DNA from: an uncultured Clostridia bacterium
Lineage (GTDB): Bacteria > Bacillota > Clostridia > Monoglobales > Monoglobaceae
DNA: 6,079 nt
Reading direction: 5' to 3'
Assembly (NCBI GenBank): GCA_945878965.1
Contig: CAMCUJ010000093.1
Location: 1 to 6,079 of the forward strand
The translations under genes were made by a program, and so were the position numbers. Of this stretch, positions 1 through 5,836 are shown in pieces (position 1 is the stretch's first letter; each line of letters begins with the position of its first letter). The notes beneath the pieces were generated by a model. The model did no database searches, was not told where the DNA came from, and worked only from the letters and a program-made list of their open reading frames with translations.

Positions 1-271
1 GAGGTATGCCGCTGCCGCTTATAAGTGGTTCATACTTTAATAATTTTGCAACGAATATTGCAATAATTATAAGCACTATGAAAAATACGGGAATGTAAAA
101 CCACTTGGATTTTACAATTGCAAGGACAATGTTTAAAAGCTCGGTTGAATATTCAACTAAAATTCTGTAAAGAACTGCAACTCCGCCGGCTAAAGCTCCG
201 ACTATTGCCCCAAATACTATTTGCAGATAGCGGTTAGCTGATGATTGTTTTTCTTTTGTAGATTTTTTCAT
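1..271 (-). CDS. ClC-family chloride channel / Cl-/H+ exchanger, N-terminal part (cut by window edge)
   Basis: This is the first 90 codons of a membrane protein that continues beyond the left edge. Translation gives a short basic N-terminus (MKKSTKEKQ), a hydrophobic glycine/alanine-rich helix (about residues 16-38), a second long hydrophobic helix (about 57-77, starting KWFYIPVFF), then YEPLISGSGIP at residues 80-90. GSGIP is the signature that forms part of the central chloride site in ClC proteins; its serine (residue 87 here) corresponds to the chloride-coordinating serine of E. coli ClcA. ClC proteins move Cl- through the inner membrane as channels or as 2Cl-/1H+ antiporters. The gating-glutamate motif that separates these lies beyond the window, so channel versus exchanger cannot be decided. 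The ATG at 269-271 has a strong site, AAAGGAGGGC at 281-290. The gene lies downstream of rnfB on the same strand, and the rnf terminator hairpin is only 12 bp from its ribosome site, leaving no room for a separate promoter after the hairpin. Confidence 0.85.
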   Translation of the reverse strand, partial: MKKSTKEKQSSANRYLQIVFGAIVGALAGGVAVLYRILVEYSTELLNIVLAIVKSKWFYIPVFFIVLIIIAIFVAKLLKYEPLISGSGIP

Positions 272-302
272 ATATCAACTGCCCTCCTTTGTTAGTTTAA
301 AA

Positions 303-335
303 GGCACAGCCGAAAACCGAATTTTCGGCTGTGCC
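303..335 (-). terminator. Probable intrinsic terminator after rnfB
   Basis: Positions 303-316 and 322-335 are perfect inverted repeats (14 bp, GGCACAGCCGAAAA and its complement) around a 5-nt loop. Read on the minus strand the hairpin is followed by UUUU and then AAAC, so the U run is short but on the correct side for rnf transcripts; on the plus strand no T run follows. It starts 24 bp after the rnfB stop. Because the next gene's ribosome site begins 12 bp further on, incomplete termination, or an mRNA-stabilising or attenuating hairpin, is an alternative reading. Confidence 0.72.
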
Positions 336-359
336 AATGCTTTAATACTTGATTATGAT

Positions 360-1265
360 TTAGTTGTTTGATAAGCTGCCCGAAATTTTATTCGCCTTTT
401 TTGCCACCTGAATTTTCGGCGGAGCGTCATCATCCCGATTATCATCGGTTGAATTAGGCACAGCAGCCTTTTTTATAACTCGGGTTGAAATAATACATTT
501 CTGCGGACATTTAGCAGCACAAATTCCACAGCTTACACAAAGCTCTGAATTGATTGACGCAACATTGTTTTCCACAGTAATCGCTTCCTTAGGGCAATTC
601 TTTGCACAAATTCCGCAGCCTATACAGCCGGTTTTACAGACTGTTCTTGTCTTTTTGCCCTTATCCTTTGAGCTGCACTTTACAGTTACCTTAGATGTAA
701 CAGGAAGAATAGCTATAACGTGTTTTGGACAAATATTTACGCAGGCACCGCAGGCGGTACATTTTTCTTCATCAACGACGGCAACACCATCCTTGACTTC
801 AATTGCACCGAATTTACAAACCGATGTACATGAGCCAAGACCCATACAGCCGTAAGCACAAGACTTTGGACCTCCGCCGAGTCTGTCTGCTGTAAGACAG
901 TCCATAGGACCGTCGTATTCGTACCTTGTATCTGTATTTTCAAGACTTCCCTGACATAGAACACGGGCAGCCTGTTTAACCGACTTTTCAGCGGTCACGC
1001 CCATAATGTAAGCAATTTTTTCAGCGGCAATTTCTCCGCCTACCGGACAGCAGTTTACGGCGGCTTCACCCTTTACAACGGCGTCGGCATAGGCATTACA
1101 GCCGGCAAAGCCGCAGCCGCCGCAGTTTGCACCGGGAAGTACTTCAACAATCTGCGGAACTCTTTCGTCTATATCAACCGCAAATATTTTTGAAGCTACC
1201 GCAAGTATCGCTCCGAAAATAAGTCCCATTCCGCCTATCGCAAGCACAGGAAGTAATATATCCAT
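360..1265 (-). CDS. rnfB: RnfB, ferredoxin-accepting polyferredoxin subunit of the Rnf complex
   Basis: RnfB is the cytoplasmic-facing Fe-S subunit that takes electrons from reduced ferredoxin and passes them to the membrane subunits. The 301-residue protein begins with one transmembrane helix (about 4-26). Next comes the Fe-S domain C48-x2-C51-x4-C56 with C72/C73 before PVGG. Ferredoxin-type clusters follow: C136-x3-C140-x5-C146-x3-C150, C169-x2-C172-x2-C175-x3-C179, C214-x2-C217-x2-C220-x3-C224 and C243-x2-C246-x2-C249-x3-C253. This fits about five [4Fe-4S] clusters; C197 and C210 could support another site. The last 40 residues are a charged, probably disordered tail (NSTDDNRDDD, then a lysine-rich stretch). 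The length suits clostridial RnfB and is well above the short proteobacterial RsxB. The ATG at 1263-1265 has AAAGGAG at 1274-1280. It is the last rnf gene, 34 bp after rnfA and before the hairpin at 303-335. Confidence 0.96.
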   Translation of the reverse strand: MDILLPVLAIGGMGLIFGAILAVASKIFAVDIDERVPQIVEVLPGANCGGCGFAGCNAYADAVVKGEAAVNCCPVGGEIAAEKIAYIMGVTAEKSVKQAARVLCQGSLENTDTRYEYDGPMDCLTADRLGGGPKSCAYGCMGLGSCTSVCKFGAIEVKDGVAVVDEEKCTACGACVNICPKHVIAILPVTSKVTVKCSSKDKGKKTRTVCKTGCIGCGICAKNCPKEAITVENNVASINSELCVSCGICAAKCPQKCIISTRVIKKAAVPNSTDDNRDDDAPPKIQVAKKANKISGSLSNN

Positions 1266-1288
1266 TGTGAATTCTCCTTTCTTATCTC

Positions 1289-1309
1289 GAATTTAGAATT
1301 TAGAATTTC
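1289..1309. repeat. Three tandem 7-bp units across the rnfA stop codon
   Basis: On the plus strand GAATTTA (1289-1295), GAATTTA (1296-1302) and GAATTTC (1303-1309) follow each other directly. The rnfA stop codon (TAA, read from 1302 to 1300) lies in the second unit, so the repeat covers the last codons of rnfA and the start of the rnfA-rnfB gap. It looks like a small slippage duplication. No function is evident. Confidence 0.6.
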
Positions 1310-1893
1310 AGACCCGAAAAGCCCATAAATGCTATTGAAAGCAGTGACGCCGCAATAAGCGTTATAGGCATTCCCTTAAGGAATTTCGGGATATCTGAGC
1401 TTTCAAGCCTTTCTCTTACTCCGGCAAATAAAACTATTGCAAGAGTGAAGCCTACACCTGCCATTGTTCCGTAAACAAGGGATTTGATAAAGCTTCCCGA
1501 AACGGCGGAGAATTTCGTTATATTAAGAATTGCAACGCCGAGAACCGCACAGTTTGTAGTTATAAGCGGAAGATATATTCCGAGCGACTTATAAAGCACA
1601 GGTATATTTTTCTGCAAAAACATTTCAACGAATTGCACAAGTACCGCAATTACAAGAATGAATGCTATAGTCTGAAGATACTCTATATTAAACGGAACGA
1701 GTATATATTGCTGAACAAGCCAAGTTAAGGCTGATGCACATGCCATAACGAATATTACGGCAAAACCCATTCCCATAGCGGTGTTTACCTTTTTTGAAAC
1801 GCCGAGAAACGGACATATTCCAAGGAATTTTACAAGCACGAAATTCTCTATTAAAATAGCGCTTAAGCTGATAATTAAAAGTTCTTTAAGCAT
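1300..1893 (-). CDS. rnfA: RnfA, integral membrane subunit of the Rnf complex
   Basis: RnfA (NqrE-like) pairs with RnfE in an inverted membrane arrangement that holds an intramembrane [2Fe-2S] cluster on the electron path. The 197-residue protein is almost wholly hydrophobic with about six transmembrane helices (near 5-25, 38-60, 72-92, 100-122, 132-158 and 172-192). The two diagnostic motifs are intact: [18 protein letters not shown] with C27, and [12 protein letters not shown] with C115. These cysteines, with the matching pair in RnfE, are the expected cluster ligands. Length matches the family. The ATG at 1891-1893 has GGAGGT at 1901-1906, which lies inside the end of rnfE; the two genes overlap by 8 nt (ATGCTTAA), implying translational coupling. 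Confidence 0.97.
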   Translation of the reverse strand: MLKELLIISLSAILIENFVLVKFLGICPFLGVSKKVNTAMGMGFAVIFVMACASALTWLVQQYILVPFNIEYLQTIAFILVIAVLVQFVEMFLQKNIPVLYKSLGIYLPLITTNCAVLGVAILNITKFSAVSGSFIKSLVYGTMAGVGFTLAIVLFAGVRERLESSDIPKFLKGMPITLIAASLLSIAFMGFSGLKF

Positions 1894-2497
1894 TTTTGTT
1901 ACCTCCGTTTCTCTTAGCGGAAATCAAATTTATAACCGCAAGTATACAGCCGAGCGTTAAAAACGCACCCGGGGCGAGTATCATAATGCTTGCCGGCTGA
2001 AAGCCTTCTCCGAACAATGAAATTCCAAGCCATGTACCGTTTCCTAAAATCTCACGGATTGTTGCAATAAGAGTTAAAGAAAGCGTAAAGCCAAGTCCCA
2101 TTCCAAGTCCGTCAAGAGCCGATAAGAATATGTTGTTCTTTGAAGCAAATGCCTCAGCTCTGCCTAAGATTATACAGTTTACAACTATAAGCGGTATAAA
2201 TAAGCCGAGTGAGTCATAAAGTGACGGTACATATGCCTGAAGAAACATCTGTACAACCGTTACAAAGCTTGCGATAATTACTATATAGCCGGCAATACGA
2301 ATTTTTGACGGAATGAATTTTCTAAGAAGTGAGATTACAAAGTTTGAGCAGATTAGAACTGCTGTTGCCGAAAGTCCCATTCCTATAGCATTTGATACAC
2401 CTGTTGTTACCGCAAGGGTCGGACACATTCCAAGAAGAAGCACAAGCGATGGATTTTCTTTTAAAAGTCCGTTTAAAAATACCTTTAATCCTCTCAT
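1886..2497 (-). CDS. rnfE: RnfE, integral membrane subunit of the Rnf complex
   Basis: RnfE (NqrD-like) is the homologue and partner of RnfA in the membrane core. The 203-residue protein has about six transmembrane segments and the same paired motifs: [19 protein letters not shown] with C25, and [20 protein letters not shown] with C108, expected to share the intramembrane [2Fe-2S] cluster with RnfA. The RAEAFAS extension after the second motif separates RnfE from RnfA, which settles which paralogue is which. A short polar basic tail ([11 protein letters not shown]) ends the protein. The ATG at 2495-2497 has GGGGAGGG at 2504-2511 and overlaps the rnfG stop as TAATG. The 3' end overlaps rnfA by 8 nt. 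Confidence 0.97.
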   Translation of the reverse strand: MRGLKVFLNGLLKENPSLVLLLGMCPTLAVTTGVSNAIGMGLSATAVLICSNFVISLLRKFIPSKIRIAGYIVIIASFVTVVQMFLQAYVPSLYDSLGLFIPLIVVNCIILGRAEAFASKNNIFLSALDGLGMGLGFTLSLTLIATIREILGNGTWLGISLFGEGFQPASIMILAPGAFLTLGCILAVINLISAKRNGGNKNA

Positions 2498-3207
2498 TAG
2501 TTACCCTCCCCTTTATTTTCTGAATTGTTAGTCATTGTATCGGGATTTTCCGAAATCTGTTTTTCGGTCTCCTCGATTATTTTATCTTTAATTTCATTTG
2601 TTTCGCTGATTTCTTTAGCGTTAAAGCCGTTTTCCATCTTCTTTTGAAGAAGTGAGGTCGTTGCGTTAACCGCCTTTGTAACAGCGTTTGATGTAATTGT
2701 TGCGCCTGAGATAGCCGCAATTTCGTTTTCATTTGAGGCGGTACCCTTAATTACTGAAAGTATGCCCGATTTGCCTTTATATTGGTCGATAAATTTTGGT
2801 TCGCTTGCCTTTGCACCGAGTCCCGGGGTTTCTGATGCCGATAAAATCTTTGCCTTTAGGATTTTAAGGTCGGGAGTCAGTCCCACCATAACCTTTACGT
2901 CACCGCCGTAGCCCTCGCTGCATACAGTCGATGCAACATAGCCGATGCAGTTATTGTCATTTCCGAGACCTATGCTCAGCGAGTCTATTTTTACGCCCTC
3001 AAGATCAAGAGCTACATCCGAAAAATCGGTTTTTGTAAAGCTTACAGCCTCCGGAAGCACCTCTGCCTGAGATTTATTAAAGCTTTCTATGCTGTTACGC
3101 TCAATTACGGGAGCGGTTATTTTGTTTACAAAGGCAAGAATCAGTGCCGAAAGCGCTGTTATTATAAACAGCTTAAGAGCAAGTGAAATGGTTTCCTTGT
3201 TAATCAT
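2497..3207 (-). CDS. rnfG: RnfG, FMN-carrying subunit of the Rnf complex
   Basis: RnfG (NqrC-like) has one N-terminal membrane anchor and an extracytoplasmic FMN-binding domain in the electron path. The 236-residue protein has a hydrophobic helix at about 10-28, then a soluble domain with ETPGLGAKASEPKFIDQYKG (126-145), typical of the family, and the flavin attachment site SGAT at 167-170 (T170 the expected FMN-bearing residue) followed by ITSNAVTKAVN. The known ApbE flavinylation consensus is D-x-x-[ST]-G-A-[ST]; the D position (164) is Ala here. From about residue 190 to 236 there is a hydrophilic acidic tail (10 Glu, 2 Asp) beyond the FMN domain, making the protein somewhat longer than many RnfG. 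The ATG at 3205-3207 has a purine-rich AAAGGGGGAAG site upstream and overlaps the rnfD stop as TAATG; the 3' end overlaps the rnfE start in the same way. Confidence 0.95.
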   Translation of the reverse strand: MINKETISLALKLFIITALSALILAFVNKITAPVIERNSIESFNKSQAEVLPEAVSFTKTDFSDVALDLEGVKIDSLSIGLGNDNNCIGYVASTVCSEGYGGDVKVMVGLTPDLKILKAKILSASETPGLGAKASEPKFIDQYKGKSGILSVIKGTASNENEIAAISGATITSNAVTKAVNATTSLLQKKMENGFNAKEISETNEIKDKIIEETEKQISENPDTMTNNSENKGEGN

Positions 3208-4223
3208 TATGCCGCTTCCCCCTTTCCGCCGAAACGCTTTGGAGCTGTGAATTTGTCAATAAGCGGTGTTACTATATTCATAAGAAGGATTGAGTACGAT
3301 ACACCCTCCGGATATCCTCCGTAAAGTCTTATTACCGCTGTAAGTATACCGCAGCCTATACCGAATATTATCTGTCCGAGCGGTGTATATGGAGTTGTTG
3401 TGTAATCGGTTGCCATAAAGAATGCACCAATAAGAAGTCCTCCGCTTAGTATATGGTAAAGGAAATCGCCGTTTCCGAATCCGTTTCCGCCAAAGCACCA
3501 CGTAAATACTGCAACAGTTATTATGTAGGCAAGCGGCGTTCTTAGGTTTATGACCCTTCTGTACACAAGGTATGCGGCTCCTATTAATATTGCAAGAGCC
3601 GAGGTTTCACCAATGCAGCCTCCGACGTTGCCAAGGAATAAATCCATATATGACGGAAGTGTATCTGCCGCAGCTTCACCTGCCTTTATAAGTGCAAGCG
3701 GCGTTGCGTGGCTTACTACATCAGCATTATTAAACATATTGATTTTCTGAAACGGCTCAATCCATGTTGTCATAGGAAGTGCCCAGGACGTAAGAAGGAA
3801 TGCACGAGCTGCAAGAGCCGGATTCATAAAGTTATGTCCGATACCTCCGAAAAACTGCTTTACTATGATTATAGCAAAGAATGAACCGATAATTGCCATC
3901 CAGAATGGCAGAGTTACAGGAAGATTAAGTGCAAGAAGCAGACCTGTAACAACCGCACTGAGGTCTGAAATTGTGCTTGGCTTCTTTAAAAGCTTTTGCC
4001 AGCCCCATTCAAAGAATACACAGGACAGTACGCAGACAAGGGTTAATATTGACGCTCTGAAGCCCATAATCCATACTCCTGCCAAAAGAGGCGGAAGAAG
4101 TGCGATTATAACGTCAAGCATGGTAAGCTGCACCGTGTCCATACCCTTTATATGGGGTGAATGTGATACGATTAATTTATGATTTAAGTTAGTCATATTG
4201 CCTTTTTTACCTTTCCGACTCAT
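3207..4223 (-). CDS. rnfD: RnfD, FMN-carrying integral membrane subunit of the Rnf complex
   Basis: RnfD (NqrB-like) is the large membrane subunit that carries a covalent FMN and is thought to take part in ion translocation. The 338-residue protein shows the N-terminal family motif KLIVSHSPHIKGMDT (16-30), about nine to ten hydrophobic helices, GGIGHNFMNPALAARAF (126-142), the flavin site D168-VV-S171-H-A-T174-P (T174 the expected FMN threonine), GNVGGCIGETSALAILIG (198-215) and the conserved C-terminal ATDYTTTPYTPLGQ (271-284). The start is uncertain. The first ATG (4221-4223) has only AAGAAG two bases upstream. An ATG at 4194-4196 (codon 10) would begin MTNLNHKLIVS, closer to usual family N-termini, and has AAAAAAGG four bases upstream. 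It lies 51 nt after rnfC and overlaps rnfG by one base. Confidence 0.95.
   Translation of the reverse strand: MSRKGKKGNMTNLNHKLIVSHSPHIKGMDTVQLTMLDVIIALLPPLLAGVWIMGFRASILTLVCVLSCVFFEWGWQKLLKKPSTISDLSAVVTGLLLALNLPVTLPFWMAIIGSFFAIIIVKQFFGGIGHNFMNPALAARAFLLTSWALPMTTWIEPFQKINMFNNADVVSHATPLALIKAGEAAADTLPSYMDLFLGNVGGCIGETSALAILIGAAYLVYRRVINLRTPLAYIITVAVFTWCFGGNGFGNGDFLYHILSGGLLIGAFFMATDYTTTPYTPLGQIIFGIGCGILTAVIRLYGGYPEGVSYSILLMNIVTPLIDKFTAPKRFGGKGEAA
4201..4216 (-). promoter_or_regulatory. Possible ribosome binding site for the internal rnfD start at 4196
   Basis: On the minus strand the stretch reads GGAAAGGTAAAAAAGG and ends four bases before the ATG at 4194-4196. AAAGGT is 12 nt and AAAAAAGG only 4 nt from that ATG, so neither spacing is ideal. 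The longer start at 4223 has an even weaker site. Together with the family-like N-terminus (MTNLNHKL), this makes the shorter RnfD of 329 residues at least as likely as the 338-residue form. Confidence 0.4.
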
Positions 4224-4274
4224 TTCTTCTTATGTTATATAAAAATATGAGCCTTATTAAAATGTAGAGGTGAG

Positions 4275-5597
4275 CTATTTTTTCATAGCGCGCATTTTCT
4301 GCTTTGCAATTCTGATGCTCTGAACAGGGTGCTGCTTTGCCGGACATAGGTACGAGCACGAGCCGCACTCCATACAGTCCATAATATGAAGCTTTTCAAG
4401 CCTTTCAAAGTCCTCAGCCTTACACGCCATATTTAAAGCGTTCGGCATAAGGTTCATAGGACAGGCAAGCACGCACTTTCCGCATCTTAAGCAGGTTTCA
4501 TTGCGGGGCTTGCCTATCATTTTTTCACTGAATGCAAGAATTCCCGAGGTTCCCTTTATAACCGGAACATCAAGGCTTGAAACTGCTGTTCCCATCATAG
4601 GACCGCCCATTATAACCTTACGCGGTTCAATTGCAAATCCGCCCGAATTTTCAAACAGATATGAGAATGGTGTTCCTATTCTTACGGAAAAGTTGCTCGG
4701 CTCTCTTACGGAGTCGCCTGAAACGGTAACTATTCTTTTTATAAGAGGCATTCCGGCACTTACCGCTCTTGCGATTGATGCACAGGTGTCTATGTTGTTT
4801 ACAACTGTGCCGACGTCGAGCGGAAGCTTTCCCGGCGGTACCTGCCTTTTTGCAATTGCTGATATAAGCTGTTTTTCCGAGCCTTGCGGATACTTTGTTT
4901 TAAGAGCTTTAACGTGAATTTTAACTTCCGTTTCTTTTTCCGCATACTCGGTCATTTTGGCTATTGCGTCAGGCTTATTTGATTCGATTGCAATGTAGCC
5001 CTCCGAAAGCTTGAATATGTGCATTATAATTTTAAGTCCCAAAATTATATCCTCAGGATTTTCAAGCATTGCCCTGTGGTCGGATGTAAGATACGGCTCA
5101 CATTCCGCACCGTTTATTATTACATAGTCAATTTTTTTATCCTCCGGCGGCGAAAGCTTTATATGAGTCGGGAATGTTGCTCCGCCCATACCCACTATAC
5201 CGGCTTCCTTGATTATATCGACTATTTCCTTAGAACTAAGCTTTTTGTAGTCCTTATTTGACTTAAGTGACGGCTCTATGGTGTCCTGTCTGTCATTTTC
5301 AATTATGATTGACTGGACCTCTGTTCCGTTTGGATGAAGTCTTGGCTCAATTGCTATAACCTTTCCCGAAACAGATGAGTGAATGTTCGCCGAAAAAGCC
5401 GCAGGGGCTTCTGCTATTTTCTGACCCATATTAACCATATCTCCGACCTTAACGCACGGAACTGCCGGAGCTCCTATGTGCTGGGACAGCGGAAATGTCA
5501 GAATGTCCGGAGCGGCAAGCTCTTTGATTGGCTTTTCACAAGTCAAATGCTTCATATCATTTGGATGAATTCCACCCTTGAATGTAAGCAAACCCAT
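4275..5597 (-). CDS. rnfC: RnfC, NADH/NAD+-side subunit of the Rnf complex
   Basis: RnfC is the peripheral cytoplasmic subunit where NAD+ is reduced (or NADH oxidised). The 440-residue protein begins with the RnfC N-terminal sandwich domain (FKGGIHPNDMKHLT at 6-19; GAPAVPCVKVGDMVNMGQKI at 42-61). The complex I 51-kDa-like core follows, with the glycine-rich nucleotide motif GIVGMGGATFPTHIKL (133-148) and the flavin-site motif INGAECEPYLTSDHRAML (161-178). An SLBB-like segment lies around 286-330. The C-terminus holds two [4Fe-4S] motifs, C369-x2-C372-x2-C375-x3-C379-P and C408-x2-C411-x2-C414-x3-C418-P, then a basic end. The length fits clostridial RnfC and lacks the long C-terminal repeat tail of E. 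coli RsxC. The ATG at 5595-5597 has AAGGAGG at 5605-5611, 7 nt away. It is the first gene of the operon, with its promoter at 5703-5731. Confidence 0.97.
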   Translation of the reverse strand: MGLLTFKGGIHPNDMKHLTCEKPIKELAAPDILTFPLSQHIGAPAVPCVKVGDMVNMGQKIAEAPAAFSANIHSSVSGKVIAIEPRLHPNGTEVQSIIIENDRQDTIEPSLKSNKDYKKLSSKEIVDIIKEAGIVGMGGATFPTHIKLSPPEDKKIDYVIINGAECEPYLTSDHRAMLENPEDIILGLKIIMHIFKLSEGYIAIESNKPDAIAKMTEYAEKETEVKIHVKALKTKYPQGSEKQLISAIAKRQVPPGKLPLDVGTVVNNIDTCASIARAVSAGMPLIKRIVTVSGDSVREPSNFSVRIGTPFSYLFENSGGFAIEPRKVIMGGPMMGTAVSSLDVPVIKGTSGILAFSEKMIGKPRNETCLRCGKCVLACPMNLMPNALNMACKAEDFERLEKLHIMDCMECGSCSYLCPAKQHPVQSIRIAKQKMRAMKK

Positions 5598-5696
5598 TGT
5601 TTTTCCTCCTTATGTTTTAGTCTTAATTAATTTCACTTTTGAATTAAAGCTTGTACTGAATTATCAAGTTGAAATTCCGTATAAGCATAATATCAT
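5598..5696 (-). other. AT-rich untranslated leader of the rnf operon
   Basis: From the predicted start of transcription (about 5696) to the rnfC ATG there are about 99 nt. The only clear element is the rnfC ribosome site AAGGAGG (5605-5611). I see no convincing riboswitch, T-box or attenuator: the only possible stems are short and AT-rich, and the two tiny open frames (11 and 15 codons including the stop) have no ribosome site. Confidence 0.5.
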
Positions 5697-5702
5697 ATTT
5701 TA

Positions 5703-5731
5703 ATTATACTAAATATTTTTGAAAAATACAA
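5703..5731 (-). promoter_or_regulatory. Sigma-A-type promoter of the rnf operon
   Basis: On the minus strand the -35 box TTGTAT (5726-5731) is separated by exactly 17 bp from a perfect -10 box TATAAT (5703-5708), in very AT-rich DNA. Transcription would start near 5696, about 99 nt before rnfC. No equally good promoter lies further downstream in the operon, consistent with one rnfCDGEAB transcript. I do not see a clear Rex-type or other named operator overlapping it. Confidence 0.78.
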
Positions 5732-5807
5732 CTATATTAATATGTTTTTTTGATATAAAAATAAAAACTGTCGGGGAAAAAAGAAAAATAAATTACAAAT
5801 AGTACCT

Positions 5808-5836
5808 TTGACATTTTAAGCTGAATTATGTATAAT
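5808..5836 (+). promoter_or_regulatory. Perfect-consensus sigma-A promoter, divergent from rnf
   Basis: TTGACA at 5808-5813, a 17-bp spacer and TATAAT at 5831-5836 match the consensus at all twelve positions with ideal spacing. Transcription would start near 5843 and run rightward, away from rnf, directly into a hairpin (5844-5869). About 76 bp separate its -35 box from that of the rnf promoter. No normal gene start follows within the window. Confidence 0.75.

Noticed and set aside
550..855. Plus-strand open frame opposite rnfB, and similar plus-strand frames opposite rnfD and rnfC
   Set aside because: They are antisense shadows of strongly supported genes, with no ribosome sites, no recognisable domains and compositions dictated by the opposite strand.
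4224..4274. Internal promoter between rnfC and rnfD
   Set aside because: AT-rich -10-like strings are present, but no -35 box occurs at proper spacing.
2497..5597. Na+-translocating NADH:quinone oxidoreductase (Nqr) instead of Rnf
   Set aside because: RnfC carries two [4Fe-4S] motifs, an RnfB polyferredoxin is present, and there is no NqrF-type flavin reductase; gene order is rnfCDGEAB.
5650..5668. CTTG-N11-CAAG dyad in the rnf leader as a Rex-like redox operator
   Set aside because: The half sites match only at the outer four bases. The known Rex consensus (TTGTTAANNNNTTAACAA-like) is not met, and the site lies about 28 bp inside the transcript rather than over the promoter.
5644..5696. 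Two short open frames in the rnf leader as regulatory leader peptides
   Set aside because: Both are tiny (10 and 14 residues), lack any ribosome site, and contain no run of one amino acid that would suggest attenuation.
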